A DNA stretch of 64,000 nt, taken from the NCBI GenBank assembly GCA_964016885.1, contig OZ024747.1, positions 622,001 through 686,000 on the forward strand, in the 5' to 3' direction. How positions within the stretch are numbered: the stretch's first letter is position 1; every line of letters starts with the position of its first letter. The translations under genes and the position numbers were made by a program. Source of the DNA: Eledone cirrhosa (taxonomy: Eukaryota; Mollusca; Cephalopoda; Octopoda; Eledonidae). Shown here piece after piece: positions 25,606 to 40,600 of this stretch. The notes below the pieces were generated by a model. The model saw only the letters and a program-made list of their open reading frames with translations. It did no database searches and was not told where the DNA came from.

Positions 25606-28600
25606 ATATATGTCTGAGTTTATGTATGTATATTGCAACAAGTGGTGGAGAGATGCTGTGCTGTATAGGGCCCGTCCAACTCTTGCAAGCAGGGAAAAGC
25701 AGACTTAAAATGATGATCGTTTAGTATGAATAGGAGATGAAAATATTTGGTGTCTCATCAGATTAGTTGAGTTGAAAACTTTTTTTTCTATTAATCAAGG
25801 TACATAACTCTGCATATGTATCTGTTAGAGGTAAGAAGGGTGACACCTGTGATGTTTTTTTAGCTTCTGTAATTGTCGAGAAGAAAGGAAATGACCCTCA
25901 TACAGGAAACTGTGGAGTTTGTTACAGGCACCCATGTGGGGCTGTTAAATCACCCAATATGTTTTACTCAATAGTATTTAGTTATTCAATAACATAAGGC
26001 AGCAAATTGGCAGAGTTGTTAGGACGTTGGACAGAATGCTTTGCGGTATTCTTTTTGGTTCTCTGTTCTCTGAACTCAAATCCTATCAAAGTCAACTTTG
26101 CTTTTCATCCATTGAAGATTGATAAAAAAGTACCAGTCAAGTACTTGGGTCAATTTTTCCGCTATATCTCTTTCTCATTTCTATTCCCTCACTCTCTACC
26201 TTTCTATGGAAGAAATCTGCTGTATTCAGACCTGGTGAGGAGATGGGCTCTGCCAGGTTTAAGAATGCCCTAGAAATGTTGTATGTCAATATAGCACCCC
26301 TCCCACTCCCTCAGGAGTTACGGGACTATACATAAATTCAATAATAAAGCAATTGCTCCAGTAATCTCATCTCTCCTAACATGTTAGTAGTCCTTTCCAG
26401 CTATGATTGAAAAGATCTATGATCAAAGGCATTCCAGACGTGACCATAGCATCTTTTTTTGCAGGCATAGTATATCTAGGACTATGTTATACAATGTCCT
26501 TAGGTTTTTATTTTAAAGACTGTAGAGCAGAGGTTTTCAAACTGTTGCAACATTTATTGATGTCATGTCACCTATAATTTCCAGGTGTCTCATTAAATTA
26601 AGCCAACTCTGATATTTTTGTATAATATTGAGACCTGACAACATTACATTACTCTATATTTTCTATTGTATTTTCATTGTAAAACACTTTATTTCACATA
26701 ATATCGAATCTACGAGATTTTGATGTTACTTATTTTGAGAACAACACCTTAACATCAGTATGAGTAACCAGTTATGGCCGGTTTGAACAGAAAGAGAGAA
26801 TTCTGGCCAGATGTGGCCGGTTTAAAAGATAAAGCGTTAAACATTTGATTAGTGACATGCATGTCACATGATTTGTTATTTATCTTACTAGCAGAAAAAC
26901 CACCCTTCGGGTGGTTTTCTGCTAGCATGTGATGTGTAGTGTGTATATTGATATTATACATGTAGATATGATACATCAAATAAAATCGTAATTGACAATA
27001 TACACAGAAATTGAACGAAGACTGCGTTACACTGTCTTATGTAATCAGTAACGTAATCCATGATACATTAAAAAAAGACGATATATATAAACTGCATTAG
27101 GAGAAAATTAGTGTTTATTTAGGCGATCGCCAACCGGAAGTGTTGACATTTCAGAAATTTTAAAGAAGTGAATCTTTAAATAAACAAAATATATTTAATC
27201 ATCAGCCACAAAATTTAGTAGATAAATTATGTAATATTCATTCATTATTTATTCAAAGTAATCCAACTTATTTTACTAATGGGATAAAAATTATAAACCG
27301 TATGCAGTCCCGCACTCCTCCATTTATTATAGTTTAGATTGATTTTATGTTGCTAATAAAACATCATTACTGGGGGCACCTCTCTGAGGGTCCTGTCATT
27401 TTTTGTAATACATTCAAGTAAAGTGTTTTCTTTTTTGTTATAGAGATCGGAACTTTCCACCAAAAGATTTTGACATACAGAGAGGTAATCGACATCCAAA
27501 CGAGAGATTCCAACAAAGAGATTTCCTTCCACCATATGGTGAGACAATTGACTATGCACATCGACCAGCCAGAGAAGTGTTTGAATCTGATTCAGGTAAA
27601 CAGCCTCTTCATGTACTCATCATCATCATCATGTTATTTGTGCCGATGTCTTTTCCTCTACAAAAAGTTTGTTTCATTAGAAGTAACAGCAGATATGTCA
27701 TTAACCTAGAGAAGGAAGATGCAGAGAAGGTTGGGTGAATCCACACTGGAATCATGTACACATTATAAAATGATACTGTTTTACATCTAACACATAACTT
27801 GTTAGAAAAATGGGAGGATTATCAGCAGATAACATTTTTTTTAATAGAGGGACAGGTACTTTCAGGGCTTTTTTTTTTTTTATATAGTTATATCTCATTT
27901 AATTTCTTCTGTAACTAGACTTATTCCTCTTGGCTTCTTTGTTTTTTACAGACATGGCAAGGAACAAACCACCGGCTGTCTTTGACTATGGTCACAAACA
28001 TGCAAACTATTTAGGTCGATCAGAACCTTCACAAGGTATTGCTCTACTCTATTGTGTGCCTTTCAAAATTGATTTATATATATTTATTTATTCATTGATT
28101 TGTATATACATTTTTTTTCTAAATTAATTGACAGTGTTTAGGTGGGAGTAACTGATGAAGATATAAGAAAAAATTGTGATCGTTTCAGATATATACTAGA
28201 TAGTGTAGCGAAATGAGAGTAATAGTTTAGATGTGTACTGTCTGTGTGTGTGTGAGAGACGTTTAGCAGTATTATGGGAAATAACTAACCAAGCGAACCA
28301 GATGACAATATAACTATTGCCAGGTTAACTTGGTTGATAAAATAAAGTGTTTATGGCAGTGGGTTGGCCGAATTATTAGTGTTAGAAGAGATACCTTGTG
28401 TTTGTGGCCTACTTGGGTGGTAGAATACATCCATTGTCTGCTTTAGGTACCTTTAGCTAAGTCCCCTTTGTTTGAAGCAGTTGAACCAGTTGTTAGCTTT
28501 GAAGACACCTCGCTCCCTTCCAGCAGTCTAGGAGGCACTGAAAGGGGTCATGAACACAGCCCTTCCCTCCATGACTAAGCAGTGAAAAAAGAGAAAGAAA

Positions 28601-31600
28601 AAATCCAATAGTTAGGGTGATTGTAAAGTCTAATTCCCAGACTGGGGGTGCATTGTGTTCCTGAGCAAAGAATTTCTATTTTGTGCTGCTCTAGTTCCAT
28701 CCACTGAAAAATGAGTATCCATAGCAGCTGGGATTAATCCTATGATAGACTGACATCCCATCTAAGAGAGGGTCTTGTACTCTCAGTTGTTTAATGTTGC
28801 ATGAAACTGTGATAGAGCCTGATAAACCCCGATGCTCAAGAAAGACTTTAACAATTTAACAGCTCTGAATGAGCAGACCTATGTTCACAAGCATTCTAGT
28901 TGTGACAATAGTATTGAAACATTCTATCTGAGATAGTAGTCTGATTTGAGAAAGATTAGATGTTATTTCTAGCAGGTCGAGCAATCACATGCAGGCTACT
29001 TTATTAGTTACAGATAGTAGTTAAAATGAAAATGGTTCCAACTGAGTGATGAAATAACTTACCAAGACTACTCTGAGAATAATTGATTTCTTAACACAGT
29101 TGATATTTTATAGAAAAGTAGTTAACTCAGTTGATACCAAACTGCCTGAACCCCTATCCCTTTGGTTTTATCATATCAAACTGCTTGAAATCCCTCTGAT
29201 TTTATCATACCAAACTGCTTGAAACCCCTCCTGGTTTTATCATACAAACTGCCTGAAATCCCTCTGGTTTTATCATACCAAATTGCTTGAAACTCCTCCT
29301 GGTTTTATCATACCAAACTGCTTGAAACCTCTCCTGGTTTTATCATACCAAACTGCTTGAAACCCCTCTGGTTTTATCATACCAAACTGCTTGAAGCCCC
29401 TCCTGGTTTTATCATACCAAACTGCTTGAAACCCCTCCTGGTTTTATCATACCAAACTGCTGGAAACCCCTCCTGGTTTTATCATACCAAACTGCTTGAA
29501 ACCCCTCCTGGTTTTATCATACTAAACTGCTTGAAATTCCTGGTTTTATCATACCAAACTGCTTGAAAATCCTCTGGTTTTATCATACTAAACTACTTGA
29601 AACTCCTCTGGTTTTATCATACCAAACTGCTTGAAACCCCTCCTGGTTTTATCATACCAAACTGCTTGAAACCCCTCCTGGTTTTATCATACCAAACTGC
29701 TTGAAGCCCCTCCTGGTTTTATCATACCAAACTGCTTGAAACCCCTCCTGGTTTTATCATACCAAACTGCTGGAAACCCCTCCTGGTTTTATCATACCAA
29801 ACTGCTTGAAACCCCTCCTGGTTTTATCATACTAAACTGCTTAAAATTCCTGGTTTTATCATACCAAACTGCTTGAAACTCCTCTGGTTTTATCATACCA
29901 AACTGCTTGAAACTCCTCTGGTTTTATCATACTAAACTGCTTGAAACTCCTCTGGTTTTATCATACCAAACTGCTTGAAACTCTGGTTTTATCATACCAA
30001 ACTGCTTGAAACCCCCTCCTGGTTTTATCATACCAAACTGCTTGAAAATCCTCTGGTTTTATCATACTAAACTGCTTGAAACTCCTCTGGTTTTATCATA
30101 CCAAACTGCTTGAAACTTCTCTGGTTTTATCATACCAAACTGCTTGAAACCCCTCCTGGTTTTATCATACCAAACTGCTTGAAACCCCTCCTGGTTTTAT
30201 CATACCAAACTGCTTGAAACCCCTCCTGGTTTTATCATCCCAAACTGCTTGAAACTCCTCTGGTTTTATCATACCAAACTGCTTGAAACTCCTCTGGTTT
30301 TATCATACCAAACTGCTTGAAACCCCTCCTGGTTTTATCATACCAAACTGCTTGAAACCCCTCCTGGTTTTATCATACCAAACTGCTTGAAACCCCTCCT
30401 GGTTTTATCATACCAAACTGCTTGAAACTCCTCTGGTTTTATCATACCAAACTGCTTGAAACTCCTCTGATTTTATCATACCAAACTGCTTGAAACCCCT
30501 CCTGGTTTTATCATACAAACTGCCTGAAATCCCTCTGGTTTTATCATACCAAATTGCTTGAAACTCCTCCTGGTTTTATCATACCAAACTGCTTGAAACC
30601 CCTCCTGGTTTTATCATACCAAACTGCTTGAAACCCCTCTGGTTTTATCATACCAAATTGCTTGAAGCCCCTCCTGGTTTTATCATACCAAACTGCTTGA
30701 AACCCCTCCTGGTTTTATCATACCAAACTGCTGGAAACCCCTCCTGGTTTTATCATACCAAACTGCTTGAAACCCCTCCTGGTTTTATCATACTAAACTG
30801 CTTGAAATTCCTGGTTTTATCATACCAAACTGCTTGAAACTCCTCTGGTTTTATCATACTAAACTACTTGAAACTCCTCTGGTTTTATCATACCAAACTG
30901 CTTGAAACTCCTCTGGTTTTATCATACCAAACTGCTTGAAACCCCTCCTGGTTTTATCATACCAAACTGCTTGAAACCCCTCTGGTTTTATCATACCAAA
31001 CTGCTTGAAGCCCCTCCTGGTTTTATCATACCAAACTGCTTGAAACCCCTCCTGGTTTTATCATACCAAACTGCTGGAAACCCCTCCTGGTTTTATCATA
31101 CCAAACTGCTTGAAACCCCTCCTGGTTTTATCATACTAAACTGCTTGAAATTCCTGGTTTTATCATACCAAACTGCTTGAAACTCCTCTGGTTTTATCAT
31201 ACTAAACTACTTGAAACTCCTCTGGTTTTATCATACCAAACTGCTTGAAACTCCTCTGGTTTTATCATACCAAACTGCTTGAAACCCCTCCTGGTTTTAT
31301 CATACCAAACTGCTTGAAACCCCTCCTGGTTTTATCATACCAAACTGCTTGAAACCCCTCCTGGTTTTATCATACCAAACTGCTTGAAAATCCTCTGGTT
31401 TTATCATACCAAACTGCTTGAAAATCCTCTGGTTTTATCATACCAAACTGCTGGAAACCCCTCCTGGTTTTATCATACCAAACTGCTTGAAACCCCTCCT
31501 GGTTTTATCATACTAAACTGCTTGAAATTCCTGGTTTTATCATACCAAACTGCTTGAAACTCCTCTGGTTTTATCATACCGAACTGCTTGAAACTCCTCT

Positions 31601-34600
31601 GGTTTTATCATACTAAACTGCTTGAAACTCCTCTGGTTTTATCATACCAAACTGCTTGAAACTCTGGTTTTATCATACCAAACTGCTTGAAACCCCTCCT
31701 GGTTTTATCATACCAAACTGCTTGAAATACCAAACTGCTTGAAACCCCTCCTGGTTTTATCATACCAAACTGCTTGAAAATCCTCTGGTTTTATCATACT
31801 AAACTGCTTGAAACTCCTCTGGTTTTATCATACCAAACTGCTTGAAACTCCTCTGGTTTTATCATACCAAACTGCTTGAAACCCCTCCTGGTTTTATCAT
31901 ACCAAACTGCTTGAAACCCCTCCTGGTTTTATCATACCAAACTGCTTGAAACTCCTCTGGTTTTATCATACCAAACTGCTTGAAACTCTGGTTTTATCAT
32001 ACCAAACTGCTTGAAACTCCTCTGGTTTTATCATACCAAACTGCTTGAAACCCCTCCTGGTTTTATCATACCAAACTGCTTGAAACCCCTCCTGGTTTTA
32101 TCATACCAAACTGCTTGAAACCCCTCCTGGTTTTATCATACCAAACTGCTTGAAACTCCTCTGGTCTTCCTCTCCTGCAGCTTACTTCCACTAGGATTAT
32201 TCAGTTATGTAATTTTATGTTCTTTATTTTCTCATCATTGCAGACATGGACTTCCAAGGGAACAAGAACTTAGCGCAGGACCATGTGGGAGGTGACCGAG
32301 GGAGGATGTTTTCTGAAAATGAACATGGCCCTTTTCAAGGGAATTGGCTTAGGGATGGAGATAGGCAACGCAACTGCGATAAAGAAGACATGATGCGAGA
32401 TATGCGCAACAGGAAGAGAGACATTGACTTAAGAGATCGTGGCCGTCCAGTTGGTCATGACAACCGAGAGAGAGAGCGACTACGGGAGCGAGAGAAGTTC
32501 CGTGACGGTCAGTGTGACAGAGAGGCTTATTTAAGAGGAAGGGAACGTATGGATGATGAAGATAAGTGGTCTGACCGTAAGCATGAGGAAAGAAAATTTG
32601 AGCGGGACTGCCGAGGAAGGTTAGTGCTGGGTTTAGTTTCTCTTACTTTATATCAATAGGTCTGAAAAGTCTGTTTTATGGTGTTCACATATCTTTTCTG
32701 GCTTTGTGTTTATATAAAAAATAATCCTTATTGATTTTGTTTATACCCAGGTAAGCCCTGATCAAAAGCATTCTCGCCATGACCATCCAATCGTTTTGAG
32801 ATGCCTTATCAATCACTATATTATCTTATGTATCCTCACTTTTTTTTGACGTGGTATGGTGGGATCTGAGATTTGGTTATTTATACCATTTAGAACATTG
32901 CTTCAATGGCTTCTCTTAACTCAATTATTTTAGTTCACATATTTTTAGTGGAAGACATTGACTATATATTGATAATTTAGAGGCATTTAGTATCATAACA
33001 AACTTTCTCATTATTAAGCTGCTGTTTAGAATATAACAAAAGTACATACATAAAATTATGATGGAAGGTTTTTAGATAAATATACTTTAGAATGAACAGT
33101 TTTGCATCATAGAACCAGGAATGGTTTGAGGTAGTTTGATATTCAGAGGGTTAATTGGTTGTGGCCTTCTGGCTATCTTAGAAGTTCTCATTACATTTAT
33201 AGAATTTCATATTGATGTGAAATTTGAGGCCTTGTTGGTGCTGATATCCGTTGTTCTTGCCATCCCACTGACTCCATATTTCATCTGTATGTTCTGCATT
33301 TAGAATCATTCTCTTTTCCTTTTATACTCTTCATTTAGATACAATAGCCCAAACAGAGGTTACCATAATACAGAACCTCCACACATACGCGACGCATTCC
33401 CCAAATCCCAGCTTCCCACACAGCCTGAAGCAAAAGCTGAAGTTGTATCTGCTGATGACCTGTTGTGTAAGCCGGGACGAGATAAACGTCCACATCAAGT
33501 GGTGGTGATAATAAGAGGTTTACCAGGCTCGGGTAAAACTTACGTTAGTAAATTAATCAGAGTAAGTATCTTATAAATACACATACACCTCATCTTAATT
33601 CTGGCAGTTTTTATTTGAAATGTTAACTTTTGTAAGATATGAAGTATTGTCTGAAGTGACAGAGAGAGAGAGAGAGAGATGTTGGTGGCAGTAAGTGCAG
33701 AAGACAGTTAAATCACAGGCTGAAATATAAGATATATGCTGCTTTAATACAAAACATTGTAGTATATAGCTACAGCCCTTTATGTTCTGAGGTTAGCTTT
33801 GCCTTTCATACTTATGGGGGAGATAGAATAAAGTATCAGTACTGGGGTTGATTTAATTGACTCCCCCTCCTCTTCAAATTGATGGCCTTGTGCCAAATAT
33901 AGAAACAATTATTATTTTAAATATTTTATTGCAACTGCAAATCATCATCATCATTTAACATCCATCTTTCCATGCTAGCATGGGTTAGATGAGTTGTCCT
34001 GTTGTGAGACAAGTCAGATCAGATGACTGTTCCTTGCTTATACAGGAAGTTACAAACTATTTATGAAAAGCATCATGTGATCTATGAAACCAAAATATTA
34101 TGAACACAGAGGTGGGATTTATATACAAGTATATATATATATATATATATTTATGTGTGTGTGTGTGTGTGTGTGTGTGGATATATATCTATATATACAC
34201 ACAAACTCACCCTGTAGCATTTGAGGATTAACTACAAGAGAAGCTGCCAATACAAATGTGAACCAACCTACTCTGACAAGTTTATTGGAATATACTGTTT
34301 AATTTTTCTAGGACAAAGAAACCAATAATGGTGGAGCTGCCCCCAGAATGTTGTGTATGGATGACTACTTCATGGTGGAAGTTGAGAAAGTCCAAAAAGA
34401 TTCTGAGTCAAACAAAATGATTAAAAAGAAAGTAAGGAGACAAAAATATTTTATACTCAGTTGTAATCTCAAACTTGTTCTTTTTGTGTTTTGCTATCAT
34501 AAGAGATAAAGAAGCAGCATATTTAACTTTTATGATAAATGCTGCCTAATATCCACATTTTTCCCCTTTCATCTTATTCTTTAGTATTTATTTAAGTGTG

Positions 34601-37600
34601 CACATTTGCTTATTTACTTTATTTACTATTTTCTTCGTGACAAAATGATTAATCCTTGTTTTACTTTTGTCTTTTTCCTTGTATTATCAACTTCAGTTTA
34701 GTCTGCCTTTATGGTGATACTGAATTTCACAAACCTCCCAAAATTCACAATGGTTCAAATAATGTATCTTGTTGGTTGTGTGATTGATATGTGTGGATGT
34801 GATCAATGTTAGGGAAGTGATTTACCCAAATTTTCTGGTGATATGCTTTGTTTTATATAATACCTGGACTTATTTTCGTACCTTAGCAAATTTCACCAAT
34901 TGTTGGTTAATATGCTACATATGTTTTGTATCACTTCTAGGTCCTACAATATGAGTATGAGCCTGATCTTGAAGAGACATATAGGCAGAGTATTCTGAAA
35001 AACTTCAAAAAGACAATTGATGATGGTTTTTTCCCATTCATAATTTATGACAGTGTTAATGAGAAAGTAAGGCATTTTGAAGAATTCTGGAGCTATGCAA
35101 AATCCAAAGGATTTCAGGTTAGATAGTTTTTGTTATTTTTGTTGTTAATGTTATTATAGTTACAAGTTTGCTTTAACTTCCAAGTATTTTTGTTTTAACC
35201 CTTTCGTTACCATATTTCTAACCAAAATACACCCCTTATGTGTTTCAATTAATTTCTAACATAATCATAAATTTAGTCTGGTTTCATTAAACAACTCTAA
35301 CTTTTTTATTTATCAACATATTAATGTGATTTTTTAAAGAAAATTTAACAAAAGGTTCTCAACCAATTCTATTCCATAATTTTTGTCTCAAAATGACTCT
35401 AATTACAGGTAAATACAGGTAAATTTAACAAAATATGAAATTATTTAAATTTTGTTCAAACATCGCTATAGAAAATGGGTTATTAGTTAATATTCAATTG
35501 GTATACAACAAAATTTTACTATAGAAGAGTTGTGCACATTACTGGATTTATCAGGTGAATTTAAACAAAAAGACAGGTGTACCATAAAGGTATAAATAAA
35601 ACAAAAGACTGGAATTTGTCTGTGAAGAAAACTAGAAAACAAAATACACACACACCATCAACTAGATTAAATAAGCTCTCCCACATACATAGATATGCAG
35701 AAATATACAATAATGATTTACAAAAGAAATTAATCAAAACTCGTCACTCACCTTACAGGTAAATTAAAATTACACATAAAGAAAAAGAAAAACGAAGTAA
35801 ATTTGAAAATATTAATAAAATAAAATCACACATATATACAAATCAAACAATATTCCTATCATGAAAACTTGTAAAGCACCCTGCTCTACATAATGCAACC
35901 TTGCAGAATGCACATTGGAAAGTTGTTTCAACAGACCTTCCACTAGGAGCTTTCCTTTTTTGATGAAGGCATTCACGACACTGCTTTTTGCGACCCTCGA
36001 TTTTTTTTTTTTTTTCTTTCTTTCTTTTTTTTCTTCTTTTTTCTTTTTTTTTTCTAATTTATGGCGATCGGCTGAATTCAGAGGGATATCCCTCTGGCAG
36101 GCTTTGTTTTTTTCTTCCTACAGTTATTTTTTTTGAGGAATAACCAGCTTTTAATTGTGTTGCTATATCTGCTCGGAACTGCAGATGGTCGTATCGCTTT
36201 CGAGCTGGTCCCGATTTGGTATATAGTATAAACGCATTAGTAATACTCATATTTACTATATACTAAACAAGATATCCCCACCATTTATTCCCCGATCTGC
36301 CAACTGGATAATAAGACATCATCTGATTCATCCAATCTACACCACCCATGTACCTGTTATAATCGAGATTCACAAATGGGGTGCCATTTTCATCCACATG
36401 TGGCCGTGCACAGGTGGACAGAAAATTGATCTGCCTCTTATCTCTGTATGCAGTCGCTAGCAAATTTCCTTTCTGCCGTTGAATTATTTCACCTTTTTTT
36501 TTAAATTTTGCTTTTTTTATATCCAATGGCAGTCCTTTTCTATTAGCGATCACTGTAGCACATGTATGTGTTGCCACAGTATCTAAATTCTCCGCAAGTT
36601 TGACCGAACTGAAAAACCGGTAAAAAAATAATATACGGCCCTGGTTATGGTATGGAAGTGATAAATTCCAGACCACATCATACCCTAGGCCATGCTGACT
36701 TACATAATTGTCTCTTTTGCTAGTATAAAATTCAAATCCAGAGCAGTACCCAGTATTCGATTCGCAAATCTTCCAAACTTTGAAACCCCATTTTGTGGGC
36801 TTTCCTGGCATATATTGTCGAAAACGCACTCGGCCTTTATAGCCCACCATACCCTCATCGATAGATAAATATCTCCCTGGTTTGTAAACTGTTTTATATG
36901 TGTTTTGAACACAATCAATGAGGGGTCTTATTTTAAATAAGGGATCATAGTTTGGTTCGCCACGTACTACTCGTGTCTCTTACATGTAAATATTGCGTCA
37001 ATTTTAAAAACCGTGTCCTCGTCATTATACTTGAGACATATTCGTCTCCAAAGGGTTCATCGCTACTCCAGTAATTTGTAATTCTGGGTAGCTTTCTAAT
37101 GCCCATAATAATATTTATGGCAAAATAAGCTCTAATTTCATTTAAGCTTGTGGGAAACCACAAACTATCCTTTTTTTCGCTTTGTTTACTTTCAGCGTAA
37201 CGGTTTGTTTCCGCCGTAATGATTTCAAACAAGCTCATAGGAAAAAGTAAAAGGAAATAGTCTAAAGCTTTGTTCTCCTGGGATAGACTGTGACTTGGTC
37301 CAGTTTCTTCACAAAAATCACTGAAAGAAACAGTTTTTAAATTTTTAATCCATTCAGGTGCCAATTCATTTTCTTTATCGCTGTCATCGGAGCTCTCGGA
37401 TTCACTGTTTTCATCATCATCATCATCATCAACGTTTAACGTCCGTGTTCCACGCTTGCATGGGTTTGGACGGGGGTATTCCCACTTGAGGCAAGAGTGA
37501 TTGTCTTGCTCGCATAGGACTGTCTGGCAGGTTTTCTACAGTTGGATGCCCTTCCTAACACCAACCACATTTACAGTGTGGGTCTGGGAGGTTTTTACCG

Positions 37601-40600
37601 TGTTGCCTACACGGCCACATTACAGCGTGGACTGTGTGTTTTTTTGTCGTGACACCTACACGATCTCATTTGTTTCGGCCTGGATGGCGTGGCACCAACA
37701 TAACTTTACATAGAACGGGGTGGGGGTGGTGGGACGGGGTGTATTTTGTTAGAGATGCCTACTGGCTGTAGTAGGTTTTACTATGTATTTAGGTCAGGCG
37801 GGTCTTCTGTTACTGAGTACCGCCAAAGGTCTCGGTCCAGTGACATTGTCTTGGAGAGGTGTAAGTGTGTGAGGTCGGAGTTTATCAGCTCGTCCCAGGT
37901 TTTTCTAGGTCTGCCTATTCCGTGGCTACCGTCTATCTTTATTGCCCTGCACTTTGTTATACAGCTATCGACTTTCATGTGCATCACGTGTCCATACCAA
38001 CGTAGACTTCTCTCGAGTAAACAACATCTGATCCCTCTTATTTCTAATTTTTTCCTTAGTTCGTTTATGCTTTGCCGTTCACGTATATTACTGTTACACA
38101 TCCAGCGGAGCATGCAAGCTTCGTTCCTCTCTAGTCTGCGTATATCCTCTGCACACAATGCCCAGGTCTCACTGCCATGCAACATTGCTGTTCGTATGCA
38201 GGCATCATACAACCTGCCTTTCATTTTTAGGGAGAACCCTTTAGCAGCTAATAGTGGTATAAGCTCTCTGAACTTTTTCCATCCAGTTCTGACTCTAGCT
38301 ACTGTACTTTCAGAGCACCCTCCCCCACTGCTGATTTTGTCACCCAGGTAACGGAAGCTGTCCACTATTTCTATAGAACCCTCTGCGCAGTTGAAGGAGC
38401 TAGTATTTTGTGGGCACTTGCTGCTACTTATTGCACCAGAGCACCGGCCACATGTAAAATCTATGTTCTTAGTTAGCTTACCTGTGATCCCACTACATCT
38501 TTTATGCACCCATACTTTGCATTTGGGACATAAAATGGAGTTTCTACCTACGCCTTTCCTACACACTGAGCATGGCCATTTCCCAGAAGGGACCGCCGCC
38601 TTATTTTCTTTCCTACAAACTAGAACTTTAGTCTTAGCCAGGTTAATTTTAAGGCCTTTTGATTCTAGGCCGTGCTTCCATGTTTGGAATTTCTTCTCTA
38701 GCTCGGCCATTGATTCAGCTATGAGTGTCAGGTCGTCTGCGTATAGGAGTTCCCATGGGCAGCCGGTCTTGAACTCCTCTGTTATAGCCTGAAGGGCAAT
38801 AATAAATAGTAGGGGGCTAAGAATGGAGCCCTGATGGACGCCAACTTTTACGCTAACCTCTTCACTATATTCGTTGTTAATTCTAACCTTGCTGACTGTT
38901 TCTTTATACATGGCTTGTATAGCTCTCACAAGCCATTCGTCAACACCTAGTTTTCTAAGAGCCCACCAGATAATGGAATGGGGGACTCTGTCGAAGGCTT
39001 TCTCCAAGTCGACAAAAGCTAAGTAGAGGGGTTTACCTTTAGCTAGGTACTTCTCCTGTAGTTGTCGTACAATGAAAAGAGCGTCTGTGGTACTTTTGCC
39101 TGACACAAACCCGAACTGCATTTCATCTAGGTCAATTCTCTCTCTGATTAGTTGCGCTATTACTTTTTCCGTGACCTTCATGACCTGGTCGATTAATTTA
39201 ATGCCTCTATAGTTACTCCTATCTAGGGCATCTCCTTTACCCTTATAACAGTTAACAATGATGCTGCTATGCCAGTCCTTCGGAACAACCCCATTCTGTA
39301 CGACTTGGTTAACTATCCGGGTGACCATGGTGTGTCCCACCGTGCCAGATGCCTTCAGCATCTCAGCAACTATTTCCGAAGGCCCAGCCACCTTACCCGT
39401 CTTCATATCCTTGATTGCCTTACTTATTATACTCCCCTCGACTAACACTGCTGGTCCCTCTATTGGGTCGATGTGGGGGAGACTGTCTTTCTCCCATTTA
39501 TTCTCCTCATTTAGTAGCCTTTCATAGTGACACTTCCAAGCTACCTTCTTATCAGCGTCGGTGATGGCAAGTACGCCGTCATCATTAAGTACACACTTCT
39601 CCCCGACAATATCACGGTTTTCCTTGACACATTGCCTAGCAATCCTGAACACCTCATGTTTTTGGTCCTCGCGTTGTAGAACATGCTTGAACTTTCTTTC
39701 CTCTGCTTCCCTTCGTGCGAAGTACACTTGTCTCCTAGCTTCCCTCCTGGCCACTTGATAGTCTTCTCTACTTCCCCCATCCCGCCATACTTTCCAAGCC
39801 TGCTTTTTGGCCTTAATTGACCCCTCCACCTTACTGTTCCACCACCATGTTACTCTCCTCCTGCCTACAGGCCTGCTCCAGCCACAGACTTCGTCTGTCG
39901 CCATCAGCAGGTTTGCTTTCAGAAATTTCCACTGTCCCTCTATATTGTCCGACTCTAAATGCTCTTCCTTACTGTCGAAAGCATCAAGTAATATGCTTTG
40001 AAATTTATTTCTGGCTGTGGGGTCCTTTAGCTTCCATATTTTTCTCCTGAGGATAGTCCTCTTCTGCTGTCGAGTACGTCTCGCCCTGACTATGAGGTCG
40101 CTAATTATCAGTCTATGTTGGGAGGTGCATTCTTCATGGGGGAGGGATTTAGTGTTTACAACAGACACTCTGTCACGTCTTCTGGTAAGGATATAATCTA
40201 CCTGGCTTGTGTGTTCCCCGGATCACTTTCGGAAAATGAAACATCGGATTCATTATCAAATACCACGTGCTTTTTTTTTTTCAGTTATAGAGTTAGATTT
40301 TTCAAGGTCTTCAGTGGAAAATCCTTCGAATTCTGACTTGCTGCTTGACTGAATGAAATTGGTATCCATTTTTTGTCAGAATTACAAATTTTCAAAACAC
40401 AACAGGAACAAATTTGGAAAAAAATCTCCCAAAATTCACAGAATTAAAATAACATATCGATCGTTGTCCAAAACTGTAGCTCAATTGTTTACTCAGTATA
40501 ATCATGTGTTTTCACGAATGTACTAACGAGATTTGCTCGGATATTCTCATTTAAATATGAATGTGTGAGTACGGACGGTTTTGGGCGGCTTGGTCACATG

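Noticed and set aside
29357..31180. Repeated 69-92-residue frames
   Set aside because: Read-through of the 34-35-bp minisatellite.
29133..32165. CRISPR-like array of regular repeats
   Set aside because: No unique spacers; units are contiguous, and this is animal intron DNA.
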